Part shown: positions 49,443-57,487 of the stretch, piece after piece
How positions within the stretch are numbered: the first letter of the stretch is position 1
Layout: every line of letters starts with the position of its first letter
From: Methylobacterium variabile
Lineage (GTDB): Bacteria > Pseudomonadota > Alphaproteobacteria > Rhizobiales > Beijerinckiaceae
Direction: 5' to 3'
Length of the DNA: 64,000 nt
NCBI RefSeq assembly: GCF_001043975.1
Contig: NZ_LABY01000017.1
Location: 1 to 64,000, forward strand
The notes under the pieces: model-generated
The model's database searches: none
What the model saw: only the letters and a program-made list of their open reading frames with translations
What the model was told of the DNA's origin: nothing
Translations under genes and position numbers: made by a program

Positions 49443-51005
49443 ATGGCCGCGACCCTCGCGCCCGCCGATGCACCGATCGACCGCCGCCGCATGGTGGCGT
49501 TCGTCTGCATGGTGTTCGGGATGTTCATGGCGATCCTGGACATCCAGATCGTCTCGGCCTCGCTCGCCGAGATCCAGGCCGGCCTCTCGGCCTCGGCCGA
49601 CGAGATCCCGTGGGTGCAGACGAGCTACCTCATCGCCGAGGTGATCTCGATCCCGCTCTCCGGCACCCTGTCGCGGGTGCTCTCGACCCGCTGGATGTTC
49701 GTGATCTCGGCCGGCGGTTTCACCCTGATGAGCCTGATGTGCGCCACCTCGTCGACGATCGGCGAGATGATCGTCTGGCGCGCCGCCCAAGGCTTCATCG
49801 GCGGCGGCATGATCCCGACGGTGTTCGCCTCGGCCTTCACGATCTTCCCGCCCTCGAAGCGCAGCATCGTCTCGCCGATGATCGGCCTCGTGGCGACGCT
49901 CGCCCCCACCATCGGCCCGACGGTCGGCGGCTACCTCACCGACCTGTTCAACTGGCACTGGCTCTTCCTCGTCAACATCGTGCCGGGCATCTTCGTCACG
50001 GTCTCGACCTACCTGCTGGTCGATTTCGACAAGCCGAACCTCGACCTGCTCAAGCGCTTCGACTGGGCCGGCCTCGGCCTGATGGCGGCGTTCCTCGGCT
50101 GCCTCGAATACGTGCTGGAGGAGGGCCCGACCCACGACTGGTTCCAGGAGGAGGCGATCTTCCTTGCCGCCATCGTCTGCGGGGTCGCCTGCGTCGGGTT
50201 CTTCTGGCGGGCGCTCACCGCCGAGCAGCCGATCGTCGACCTGCGCGCCTTCTCCGACCGCAACTTCGCCGGCGGCTGCCTGTTCAGCTTCGTCATGGGC
50301 ATCGGCCTCTACGGCCTGACCTACCTCTATCCCGTCTATCTCGGCCGGGTGCGCGGCTACTCGGCGCTGCAGATCGGCGAGACGATGTTCGTCTCAGGCC
50401 TGTGCATGTTCGCCACCGCCCCGATCGCCGGGCGCCTCTCGGCCAAGGTCGACCCGCGGATCATGATGGCGATCGGGTTCTCAGGGTTTGCCGCCGGCAC
50501 CTGGATCGTCACCGGCATCACCAAGGACTGGGACTTCTACGAGCTGCTGCTGCCTCAGGTGCTGCGCGGCTGCTCGCTGATGCTGTGCATGATCCCGATC
50601 AACAACATCGCGCTGGGCACCCTGCCGCCGGCCCGGATGAAGAACGCGTCCGGCCTCTACAACCTCACCCGCAACCTCGGCGGGGCGGTGGGGCTGGCGC
50701 TGATCAACACCGCACTCAACGACCGCTGGGACCTGCACCTCGCCCGCCTGCACGAGCGCTTCACCTGGACCAACCCGATGGTGCTGGAGCGCCTCGACAG
50801 CATGGCGAAGGGCTTCGCGGGACTCGCCGGCAACCCCGACGCCATGGCCCTGAAGGCGATGATGAACACCGTGCGGATGCAGGGGCTGCTGATGAGCTTC
50901 TCCGACGTGTTCCTGATCCTGACGGCGCTGTTCGTGCTGATGGCCTGCGCCACGCCGATGATCCGCCGGCCGCGCCCGGGCGGGGCGGGGGCCGACGCCC
51001 ACTGA
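49443..51005 (+). CDS. emrB: EmrB-like MFS multidrug efflux permease (DHA2)
   Basis: This is a 520-residue major-facilitator permease with 14 predicted helices, as in the DHA2 drug:proton antiporter family. Features are MFMAILDIQIVSASLAEIQAGL in helix 1 (family Asp), the motif-A-like loop after helix 2 (GTLSRVLSTRW) and motif C in helix 5 (APTIGPTVGGYLTD). The ATG at 49443 begins at the usual EmrB N-terminus. It works with EmrA for drug export. The palindromic element upstream may affect cotranscription. Confidence 0.93.
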   Translation: MAATLAPADAPIDRRRMVAFVCMVFGMFMAILDIQIVSASLAEIQAGLSASADEIPWVQTSYLIAEVISIPLSGTLSRVLSTRWMFVISAGGFTLMSLMCATSSTIGEMIVWRAAQGFIGGGMIPTVFASAFTIFPPSKRSIVSPMIGLVATLAPTIGPTVGGYLTDLFNWHWLFLVNIVPGIFVTVSTYLLVDFDKPNLDLLKRFDWAGLGLMAAFLGCLEYVLEEGPTHDWFQEEAIFLAAIVCGVACVGFFWRALTAEQPIVDLRAFSDRNFAGGCLFSFVMGIGLYGLTYLYPVYLGRVRGYSALQIGETMFVSGLCMFATAPIAGRLSAKVDPRIMMAIGFSGFAAGTWIVTGITKDWDFYELLLPQVLRGCSLMLCMIPINNIALGTLPPARMKNASGLYNLTRNLGGAVGLALINTALNDRWDLHLARLHERFTWTNPMVLERLDSMAKGFAGLAGNPDAMALKAMMNTVRMQGLLMSFSDVFLILTALFVLMACATPMIRRPRPGGAGADAH

Positions 51006-51119
51006 AGGCCGGCCGCTCGCGAGGCGAGCCTTCTTGGCGGCGTCGCTGCGGGCGGACCCGATGTTGACAAGATGGGTGCCTGATGCTCGATTGCCGATCT
51101 TGCAGGGCAGCGTGAAATC

Positions 51120-51986
51120 TTGTCGACGAACAATCGAACCATCAGTCAAGACAATCTTTCATTGGCGAGAAGGCTGGCAGAAGATTACGGCGTTCGGGGC
51201 GACATTCACGATCACGATTATATTTATTGGTACGCCTACGATGCGCTGCCCGACACGGACAAGGCCGGCGCGGTCTACGCCTATCTCGAGGGCGGGCGGA
51301 CGCATGCGGAGGTCCTGCGCGACCTCCTGGAGCAGCATCGTCCGGCGCGACCGGACTTCTCGCTCCTCGACTTCGCGTCCGGCTACGGTCGGGTCTCGCG
51401 TCACCTCGCGAAGATGTTTCCCGAGGCCGGCATCTCGGCCTGCGACATTCACCCGGACGCGGTCGCCTTCCTAAACGACCTCGGCATCCCGGCGCACCTG
51501 TCGACGGCGCAGCCGGAGGCGTTCTCGCTCCCGGACCGGTACGACGTGATCTTCGCCCTCTCGTTCTTCACCCACCTCCCGAAGGCCACCTGGGGCCCGT
51601 GGCTGTACCGGCTCAGCACGCACCTCGCTCCGGGCGGCCTCCTCGTCTTCTCGGCACACGGCGCGATGATCTGGCCCAAGATGGACCGCCCCCCGCTCGA
51701 CGAGGACAGCTTCTCGTTCGTCTCCTCGAGCGAGCAGAAGGACATCAGCGGGGACGAGTACGGCAATTGCGCAACGATGATCGATTTCGTGAGCAAGGTC
51801 ATCCGGGAATACTCCCTGCACCTGGAGGGCTTCCGCTCTCCCGGTATCGACCTTCACGACATCTACGTCATCCGGGCCGTCGGCGAGGACCTGATGGTTC
51901 CGTCGCTGCACAATCTGCGCCGGCTCCAGCCGCGCCGCCGGGACGGCGTTCTCAGCGCGATCAGGACGTGGCTGAGCGGCCCGTGA
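51120..51986 (+). CDS. SAM-dependent methyltransferase
   Basis: This is a 288-residue class I methyltransferase. Motif I is LLDFASGYGRVSRHLAKMF (about residues 81-99), followed by acidic CDIHPDAV and the DVIFALSFFTHLP segment typical of methyltransferases acting on small or glycan substrates. No ATG is available in this frame, since a TGA interrupts it upstream, and TTG at 51120 is used. The first 100 bp are markedly AT-richer than the window, hinting at acquisition. It is followed convergently by a glycan-associated repeat protein gene, so polysaccharide modification is a reasonable guess. Confidence 0.82.
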   Translation: MSTNNRTISQDNLSLARRLAEDYGVRGDIHDHDYIYWYAYDALPDTDKAGAVYAYLEGGRTHAEVLRDLLEQHRPARPDFSLLDFASGYGRVSRHLAKMFPEAGISACDIHPDAVAFLNDLGIPAHLSTAQPEAFSLPDRYDVIFALSFFTHLPKATWGPWLYRLSTHLAPGGLLVFSAHGAMIWPKMDRPPLDEDSFSFVSSSEQKDISGDEYGNCATMIDFVSKVIREYSLHLEGFRSPGIDLHDIYVIRAVGEDLMVPSLHNLRRLQPRRRDGVLSAIRTWLSGP

Positions 51987-51993
51987 GCGGCGG

Positions 51994-52410
51994 TCAGCGC
52001 CCCTCCGGCGGACCGGCCTCGCCGCCCTCGGCCCGCGCCGCCGGTCGCGCAGCCACGGCCGGTGCGGTCACGCCCGCCTGAGGCGATCCCGACCACGCAC
52101 CGGGCTTCTGCCACCCGGTGCGGCCCTCGCTCAGGCCGTGCTCCAGGAAATGCAGCAGCGGGTTGACGCCCGAGGCCGCCACGTCCGGGTTCGCCGCGAG
52201 GTAGCCGCGGGTGCTGAAGCCGGCGCTCGGATCGCGGCCCTCCCGCCAGCCGTGGCGGAGGTAGTGCTCCAGGGGCGTCATCGACTCGAGCGGCAGCCGG
52301 ATGTTGACGCGGACGTAATACTCTTCGTCGAATCCGGGCAGCGGGGTTCGAAGCAGTCGCCCACCGAGGTAGCGGGACACCAGTCGCGACCGGGCGAAGT
52401 GAAATCTCAT
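51994..52410 (-). CDS. small protein with two glycosyltransferase-associated PLxHYLxHGWxEGR repeats
   Basis: This is a 138-residue protein with two copies of a 35-40 residue repeat: FDEEYY, then PLEHYLRHGWREGRDP; and YLAANPDVA, then NPLLHFLEHGLSEGR. These repeats are usually found fused to glycosyltransferases or polysaccharide-synthesis proteins; here they stand alone with an Ala/Pro-rich tail. No catalytic domain is present. It probably mediates interaction with a glycan enzyme. It ends 8 bp from the opposing methyltransferase gene. Confidence 0.75.
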   Translation of the reverse strand: MRFHFARSRLVSRYLGGRLLRTPLPGFDEEYYVRVNIRLPLESMTPLEHYLRHGWREGRDPSAGFSTRGYLAANPDVAASGVNPLLHFLEHGLSEGRTGWQKPGAWSGSPQAGVTAPAVAARPAARAEGGEAGPPEGR

Positions 52411-52980
52411 CGGGCGTTTTCATCCCACTGGGCGCGCTCGGGACGCACGGGACAAGCGCCCGCAGCGACACCGAGGCCCCCGATTTGTCAAGGCGGGGCC
52501 GTCGCGGCGCATCGGCGGAGGGCCGGGCGTCCGACCCCGGCACGACGGCCCCGAGCCGGATACCTGACGCCTGAGCGGTCGGACCACGGCCCGGCGCAGC
52601 AGAGAAAAGCGCCTTCCCCCGGGAGGGGAAAGACGCCAAGTCTGCGACACGTCTCGGGAGGAGGTGCGGATACCGTCCGGGGCACGGGACGCAACGGACG
52701 GGATCAACGCGTGTCGCCGTTATCAGTACACGCCATGTCCCACAACTTGCAAGCCGCTGGATCACCCCCTTTGGTCTGATAAAACTAACGGCAGCGCTTG
52801 CCTTCGAGATTGTTGCGTTTCTTTCCGAGCATCGGGCCCGCTTCTAGGTCCGATGGGCGGCGTGGACGCGTCGGGGTCAGGTCGCGCGGGCTCTTCCCGC
52901 ACAGGGCCTTCTTGCGCGGGCTCTTCCCGCACAGGGCCTTCTTGCGCGGGCTCTTCCCGCGCGGGGCCTTCCCGCGGTAG
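52411..52980. other. 570-bp intergenic region with 30-bp tandem repeat
   Basis: The left half has no feature I recognise. A lower-GC patch at 52740-52800 may hold promoters for the following ABC genes. The right end is a 3 x 30-bp tandem repeat (52884-52973) that stops 8 bp before the ATPase start codon. The open frames across it are repeat-driven and not convincing genes. Confidence 0.5.
52884..52973. repeat. 30-bp tandem repeat, three copies (15-bp subunits)
   Basis: Units start at 52884, 52914 and 52944. The first two are identical; the third differs at six positions. Each splits into two related 15-mers, GCGCGGGCTCTTCCC and GCACAGGGCCTTCTT. The third copy ends 7 bp before the ATG at 52981 and so occupies the place of the ribosome binding site of the ATPase gene. 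There are no spacers, so it is not a CRISPR array. Confidence 0.9.
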
Positions 52981-54111
52981 ATGTCGGCCTCCTGCCCACG
53001 CCGCCCGGACGACGTGACGACGCCTGCTCCCTCCGCGACCCCGCCCGCCACCGGCCGCCTCCGCTTCGAGGCGGTGTCGAAGCGCTTCGGCGACCATCTC
53101 GCCGTCGACGGCGTCAGCCTCGACCTCGAGCCCGGCATCGTCTTCTGCCTGCTCGGCCCGTCCGGCTGCGGCAAGTCCACGCTCCTGCGGATGACCGCCG
53201 GCTTCGAGGACCCGAGCGCCGGCCGCATCCTCCTCGACGGGCAGGACCTCGCCGGCGCAGCCCCGCACCGCCGGCCGGTCAACATGATGTTCCAGTCCTA
53301 CGCCCTGTTCCCACACCGGACCGTGGCGCGGAACGTCGCCTACGGCCTGGAGCGGGAGCGCTTGGCCAAACCTGAGATCGCCGCCCGGGTCGCCGAGATG
53401 CTGCGCCTGGTGCAGCTCGAGCCCCTGGGCACCCGCCGGCCCGACCAGCTCTCCGGCGGCCAGCGCCAGCGGGTGGCGCTCGCCCGGGCCCTCGCCAAGC
53501 GGCCGCGGGTGCTGCTCCTCGACGAACCCCTGGGCGCCCTCGACCGCTCCTTGCGGGAGGAGACGCAGGGCGAGCTGCGGGCGCTGCAGCGCCGCCTCGG
53601 CACCACCTTCGTCGTCGTCACCCACGACCCCGCCGAGGCGATGGTGCTCGCCGACCGCATCGGCGTGATGGCGGCCGGCCGGCTGGTCCAGGTCGGGCCG
53701 GCGGCGGAGCTCTACGAGCGCCCGGCCACCCGCTACGTCGCGGGGCTGCTGGGCGACGTGAACCTGATCGAGGGCCGGCTCGGGGAGGGCGGGGCCGGGC
53801 GCTTGCGCGGCCTCGACACGCCGCTCGGTGCCCTGACGGCCTTCGACCACCACGGCGCCGGTGCGGCGGGAGCGCCGGGCCTGCTGGCCCTGCGGCCCGA
53901 GCGCTTGAGGCTCGGCGGGGAGGAGGGCCTGCCGGGCACGCTCCTCGACGCGACCTACCTGGGCGACAAAATCCTCTACCGGGTCGGGATGGCGGACGGG
54001 CGGGTGCTGCGTGCCGCCGGTCCCCCCGGCGCGGGCCCGGGGGTCGGCGCCCCGGTGCGCCTCGCCTTCGCGCCCGAGGCGGCCTCGCTGCTGGCGGCGG
54101 AGCCCGCATGA
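52981..54111 (+). CDS. ABC transporter ATPase, spermidine/putrescine (PotA) type
   Basis: This is a 376-residue ATPase. Walker A is GPSGCGKST (residues about 58-66), the signature LSGGQRQR, Walker B LLLLDEPLGALD with the H-loop THDPAEA. The C-terminal 110 residues form a TOBE/MOP-like domain. It belongs to the polyamine/POPT family with the two permeases that follow. The ATG overlaps no upstream gene, and a tandem repeat sits where a ribosome binding site would be. The stop overlaps the next start (ATGA). No substrate-binding protein gene is in the window. Confidence 0.92.
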   Translation: MSASCPRRPDDVTTPAPSATPPATGRLRFEAVSKRFGDHLAVDGVSLDLEPGIVFCLLGPSGCGKSTLLRMTAGFEDPSAGRILLDGQDLAGAAPHRRPVNMMFQSYALFPHRTVARNVAYGLERERLAKPEIAARVAEMLRLVQLEPLGTRRPDQLSGGQRQRVALARALAKRPRVLLLDEPLGALDRSLREETQGELRALQRRLGTTFVVVTHDPAEAMVLADRIGVMAAGRLVQVGPAAELYERPATRYVAGLLGDVNLIEGRLGEGGAGRLRGLDTPLGALTAFDHHGAGAAGAPGLLALRPERLRLGGEEGLPGTLLDATYLGDKILYRVGMADGRVLRAAGPPGAGPGVGAPVRLAFAPEAASLLAAEPA

Positions 54112-55013
54112 GCCGGCGCGGGACCCTGCGGCGGCTCGGCCTTCCGGCCGTGCCGCTCCTCTGGCTCGTCGCCTTCTTCGGCCTGCCGTTCCTCGTCGTG
54201 CTGAAGATCAGCCTGTCCGACCCGGCGACGGCGCTGCCGCCCTACACGCCGGTGCTCGACTGGGACGCGGGGCTGGCCGGCTGGGCCGACGTGCTCGCGG
54301 CCCTCGACTTCGAGAACTACCGCACGCTCGTCGCCGACCCGCTCTACCTCGAGGCCGGCCTGACCTCGCTCGCGGTCGCCCTCGGCGCCACCCTGCTCCT
54401 GATCCTCGTCGGATACCCGATCGCCTACGCGATGGCCCGGGCGCCGCGCCGGTGGCAGCCGCTCCTCGTCGCCCTGATGGTGATCCCGTTCTGGACGAGC
54501 TTCCTGATCCGGGTCTACGCCTGGATCGCGATCCTGAAGGGCGACGGGCTCCTCAACCAGGCGCTCCTGGCCCTAGGGCTGACGCATAAGCCGGTCGAGA
54601 TCCTCAACACCCCGGCGGCGGTGATGATCGGGGTGGTCTACGCCTACCTGCCGTTCATGGTGCTGCCGCTCTACGCGGTGCTGGAGCGCCTCGACCGGGG
54701 CCTCGTCGAGGCCGCCCGCGACCTCGGGGCGAGCCGGCTCACCGCCTTCCGCACCGTGACCCTGCCCCTGTCGCTGCCCGGCCTCGTCGCAGGCGCCCTG
54801 CTGTGCTTCATCCCGATCACCGGCGAGTTCATCATTCCGGACCTGCTCGGCGGCCCTGACACCCTGATGCTCGGGCGCGTGCTGTGGAGCGAGTTCTTCT
54901 CCAACCGCGACTGGCCGCTCGCCTCGGCGGTGGCGGTGGTGCTGCTGGTGATCGTGGCCGGCCCGGTGGTGCTCTTCCGCGAGGCCGAGGCCCGTCGCCT
55001 GGAGCGACCTTAG
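54108..55013 (+). CDS. ABC transporter permease, PotB type
   Basis: This is a 301-residue permease with six hydrophobic helices. The PotB hallmarks are LPFLVVLKISLSD after TM1, MVIPFWTSFLIRVYAW and the EAA loop RGLVEAARDLGASRLTAFRTVTLPLSLPG. It overlaps the ATPase stop by 4 bp (ATGA). It pairs with the PotC-type permease encoded 28 bp downstream. The solute may be a polyamine or another small molecule. Confidence 0.92.
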   Translation: MSRRGTLRRLGLPAVPLLWLVAFFGLPFLVVLKISLSDPATALPPYTPVLDWDAGLAGWADVLAALDFENYRTLVADPLYLEAGLTSLAVALGATLLLILVGYPIAYAMARAPRRWQPLLVALMVIPFWTSFLIRVYAWIAILKGDGLLNQALLALGLTHKPVEILNTPAAVMIGVVYAYLPFMVLPLYAVLERLDRGLVEAARDLGASRLTAFRTVTLPLSLPGLVAGALLCFIPITGEFIIPDLLGGPDTLMLGRVLWSEFFSNRDWPLASAVAVVLLVIVAGPVVLFREAEARRLERP

Positions 55014-55041
55014 ATGTGCGACCATAGATGAGCGCCCGTCG

Positions 55042-55818
55042 ATGAGCCGCGCCCACCCACTCGCCTGGGCCGCGCTGGGCTTAGGGATGGCCTTCCTGTA
55101 CGGGCCGATCCTGCTCCTCGTCGTCTACTCGTTCAACGCCTCGCGGCTGGTCACGGTCTGGGCCGGGTTCTCGACCCGCTGGTACGCCGGCCTCCTCGAG
55201 AACGGCCCCCTCGTCGAGGCGGCCCTCGTCACCCTCAAGGTCGCCTTCGCGTCGGCCGGCCTCGCGACGGTGCTGGGCACGCTGGCGGCGCTGGCCCTCG
55301 ACGGGCGCCGGCGCTTCCCCGGCCGGCTGCTCCTCACCGGGCTCGTCTACGCCCCGATGGTGATGCCGGAGGTGATCACCGGCCTGTCGCTGCTGCTGCT
55401 GTTCGTGGGCCTCGGCATCCCCCGCGGCTTCTGGACCATCGTGGTCGCGCACGCGACCTTCACGCTGTGCTTCGTCACTGTCGTGGTGCAGGCCCGCCTG
55501 CGCAACCTCGACCGCGCGTTGCTGGAAGCCGCCGCCGATCTCGGCGCCACCCCCGTGACGGTGTTCCGCACCGTGACCCTGCCGCTGATCGCGCCGGCCG
55601 TCATCGCCGGCTTCCTCCTGGCCTTCACCCTGTCGATGGACGACCTCGTGATCGCGAGCTTCGTCTCGGGCCCCGGCGCCACCACCCTGCCGATGCGCCT
55701 CTACAGCCAGGTCCGCCTCGGCGTGACCCCGGAGATCAACGCGATCTCGACCTTGCTGATCGGGGCGGTGAGCGTCGCGGTGCTGGGGGCCTCAGTGCTG
55801 ACGGCACGGCGGCGGTGA
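55042..55818 (+). CDS. ABC transporter permease, PotC type
   Basis: This is a 258-residue permease with the PotC pattern: YGPILLLVVYSFN, SRLVTVWAGFSTRWY, MPEVITGLSLLLLF and the EAA loop RALLEAAADLGATPVTVFRTVTLPL. It is last in the transport unit. Its 3' end overlaps the opposing hicA gene by 27 bp. Without a binding protein here, the solute is undefined; the downstream rutA-amidase pair makes a nitrogen compound a possible substrate, as inference only. Confidence 0.92.
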   Translation: MSRAHPLAWAALGLGMAFLYGPILLLVVYSFNASRLVTVWAGFSTRWYAGLLENGPLVEAALVTLKVAFASAGLATVLGTLAALALDGRRRFPGRLLLTGLVYAPMVMPEVITGLSLLLLFVGLGIPRGFWTIVVAHATFTLCFVTVVVQARLRNLDRALLEAAADLGATPVTVFRTVTLPLIAPAVIAGFLLAFTLSMDDLVIASFVSGPGATTLPMRLYSQVRLGVTPEINAISTLLIGAVSVAVLGASVLTARRR

Positions 55819-56019
55819 CCTCCATAAGAATGCCTTCGGCAGTCCGGCATCCTTCAGGGTGCCGTTGGCGGTGTGTCGGGACTTGATCGCAGCATCGACC
55901 GTGAAGGCGCGTTTCGTGAGAGGGCTGAACCAGATCTCGTGATCCCCTCGACCCTGACGCTTGAACGCGCAGCCGGCGGCGAGCAAGAGCGCTTTGACCG
56001 CCTTGGTATAGTCGTTCAT
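55792..56019 (-). CDS. hicA: HicA-like toxin
   Basis: This is a 75-residue protein of the HicA/YcfA mRNA-interferase family. LLLAAGCAFKRQGRGDHEIWFSP contains the double-stranded-RNA-binding-like fold with the catalytic His in GDHEIW, and the later SRHTANGTLKDAG is typical of HicA. It is encoded after its antitoxin and overlaps it by 4 bp, the usual toxin-antitoxin coupling. The last 9 codons overlap the 3' end of the opposing permease gene. Confidence 0.88.
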   Translation of the reverse strand: MNDYTKAVKALLLAAGCAFKRQGRGDHEIWFSPLTKRAFTVDAAIKSRHTANGTLKDAGLPKAFLWRSPPPCRQH

Positions 56020-56249
56020 GCGGCCGCAGGGATCGAAATGCGGGCATGCATGTGCGCGATGATCTCGATCGCGACCTCACCCAACCCAGGCTCGTTTTCT
56101 TCCAGAAGCTCTGCCGCCATCGTTGGGATACGGGCGATCAAGGCATCGGATGTCGGGGCTTCGGCCCTCAAGCCTGCAACGTCGCTCTTGTCGACGTACC
56201 AAACTTCGGCGTCGGCGTCGTAAGCGATCTGAACGATGAACAGCGCCAT
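56016..56249 (-). CDS. hicB: DUF1902/HicB-type antitoxin
   Basis: This is a 77-residue protein of the DUF1902 (partial RNase-H-like, HicB-related) type: FIVQIAYDADAEVWYVDKSDVAGLRAEA, then a helical segment. It lacks the DNA-binding C-terminal extension of longer HicB proteins, so autoregulation may use another mechanism. The ATG at 56249 starts at the domain; a longer frame upstream is rejected. It overlaps hicA by 4 bp, so the pair is a compact HicBA module between the ABC transporter and rutA. Confidence 0.82.
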   Translation of the reverse strand: MALFIVQIAYDADAEVWYVDKSDVAGLRAEAPTSDALIARIPTMAAELLEENEPGLGEVAIEIIAHMHARISIPAAA

Positions 56250-56317
56250 GATGTGATCCCGAAGCGTCGGGACCGAATGTCGTGGATTGCCGCGCGATCC
56301 GCAACGGTTCGGGAAAA

Positions 56318-56354
56318 TTGCAGGATCGGCATCCACTCGGCCCCGATCCTGCAA
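56318..56354. repeat. 12-bp inverted repeat upstream of rutA
   Basis: TTGCAGGATCGG (56318-56329) and CCGATCCTGCAA (56343-56354) are perfect complements around a 13-base spacer. The site lies in the divergent hicB-rutA gap, ending 50 bp before rutA. It could be an operator or a leader hairpin; it does not match the known RutR site TTGACCA-n2-TGGTCAA. Confidence 0.75.
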
Positions 56355-56404
56355 CGGCTCCCCCGGGCGGCACCAGCCGCCCACCGGAACCCGGAGCTTC
56401 AAGC

Positions 56405-57487
56405 ATGGATGTCGGCGTGTTCATCCCGATCGGCAACAACGGCTGGCTGATCTCGGAGGCGGCCCCGCAATATAAGCCGAGCTTCGCCCTCAACAAGGCG
56501 ATCGTGCAGAAGGCGGAAGGCTACGGGCTCGATTTTGCCCTCTCGATGATCAAGCTGCACGGTTTCGGCGGCAAGACCGAGTTCTGGGACTACAACCTCG
56601 AATCCTTCACGCTGATGTCCGGCCTTGCGGCGGTGACGGAGCGGATCAAGCTCTTCGCCTCGACCGCGGTGCTGACCCTGCCGCCGGCCCTCGTCGCCCG
56701 GATGGCGACCACGATCGACTCGATCGCCCCCGGCCGCTTCGGGGTGAACATCGTCTCCGGCTGGCAGAAGGCGGAATACGCGCAGATGGGTCTGTGGCCC
56801 GGCGACGACTACTTCGGCTACCGCTACGACTACTCGACCGAGTACGTCCAGGTGATGAAGGAATTGTGGGAGACCGGAGCCTCCGACTTCCAGGGCGAGC
56901 ATTTCCGGATGGAGGGCTGCATGATGAAGCCCGCGCCCTCCGGCCCGATCCCGATCGTCGCCGCCGGCCAGAGCGGGCGCGGCATGGAGTTCGCCGCGAC
57001 TTACGCCGACTACAACTTCGTCCTCGGCACCGGCCTCAACACGCCGACAGCCTGCGCGCCGACCTGCGCCCGACTGATCGAGGCGACGGCGAAGACCGGG
57101 CGCGACGTCGGCTCCTACGTGCTGATGATGGTGATCGCCGACGAGACCGACGCGGCGGCGGAGGCGCGCTGGCTGGCCTACCGCCAGGGCGCCGACGTCG
57201 CGGCGCTCGCCTGGATGCTCGACCAGAGCACGCAGGACAAGAACGCCTCGGCCGACTCGACCGCGACCTGGATGAACCTGCCCGAGGGGGCGGTGAACTT
57301 CAACATGGGCACGCTCGTCGGCTCCTACGCCAAGGTGGCGCGGATGCTCGACGAGGCGGCCGCGGTGCCCGGCGTGAAGGGGATCATGCTGACCTTCGAC
57401 GACTTCCTGGCCGGGCTCGACGCCTTCGGCACCCGGATCCAGCCGCTGATGGCCTGCCGGGAAGCCCGCCGGGAGATCGCCGCGTGA
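56405..57487 (+). CDS. rutA: pyrimidine monooxygenase RutA
   Basis: This is a 360-residue flavin-dependent monooxygenase of the luciferase-like fold that opens the uracil/thymine ring. The N-terminus [14 protein letters not shown], then [28 protein letters not shown] and WPGDDYF segments match RutA closely. The ATG at 56405 starts at the first beta strand. The stop overlaps the GTG of an amidase gene (GTGA). The rest of the Rut pathway (rutB-rutG) is not in the window, so the product may be handled by the amidase or by genes elsewhere. Confidence 0.92.
   Translation: MDVGVFIPIGNNGWLISEAAPQYKPSFALNKAIVQKAEGYGLDFALSMIKLHGFGGKTEFWDYNLESFTLMSGLAAVTERIKLFASTAVLTLPPALVARMATTIDSIAPGRFGVNIVSGWQKAEYAQMGLWPGDDYFGYRYDYSTEYVQVMKELWETGASDFQGEHFRMEGCMMKPAPSGPIPIVAAGQSGRGMEFAATYADYNFVLGTGLNTPTACAPTCARLIEATAKTGRDVGSYVLMMVIADETDAAAEARWLAYRQGADVAALAWMLDQSTQDKNASADSTATWMNLPEGAVNFNMGTLVGSYAKVARMLDEAAAVPGVKGIMLTFDDFLAGLDAFGTRIQPLMACREARREIAA

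Noticed and set aside
52884..52973. Possible CRISPR array
   Set aside because: The three 30-bp units are directly adjacent with no spacers, and no cas gene is present.
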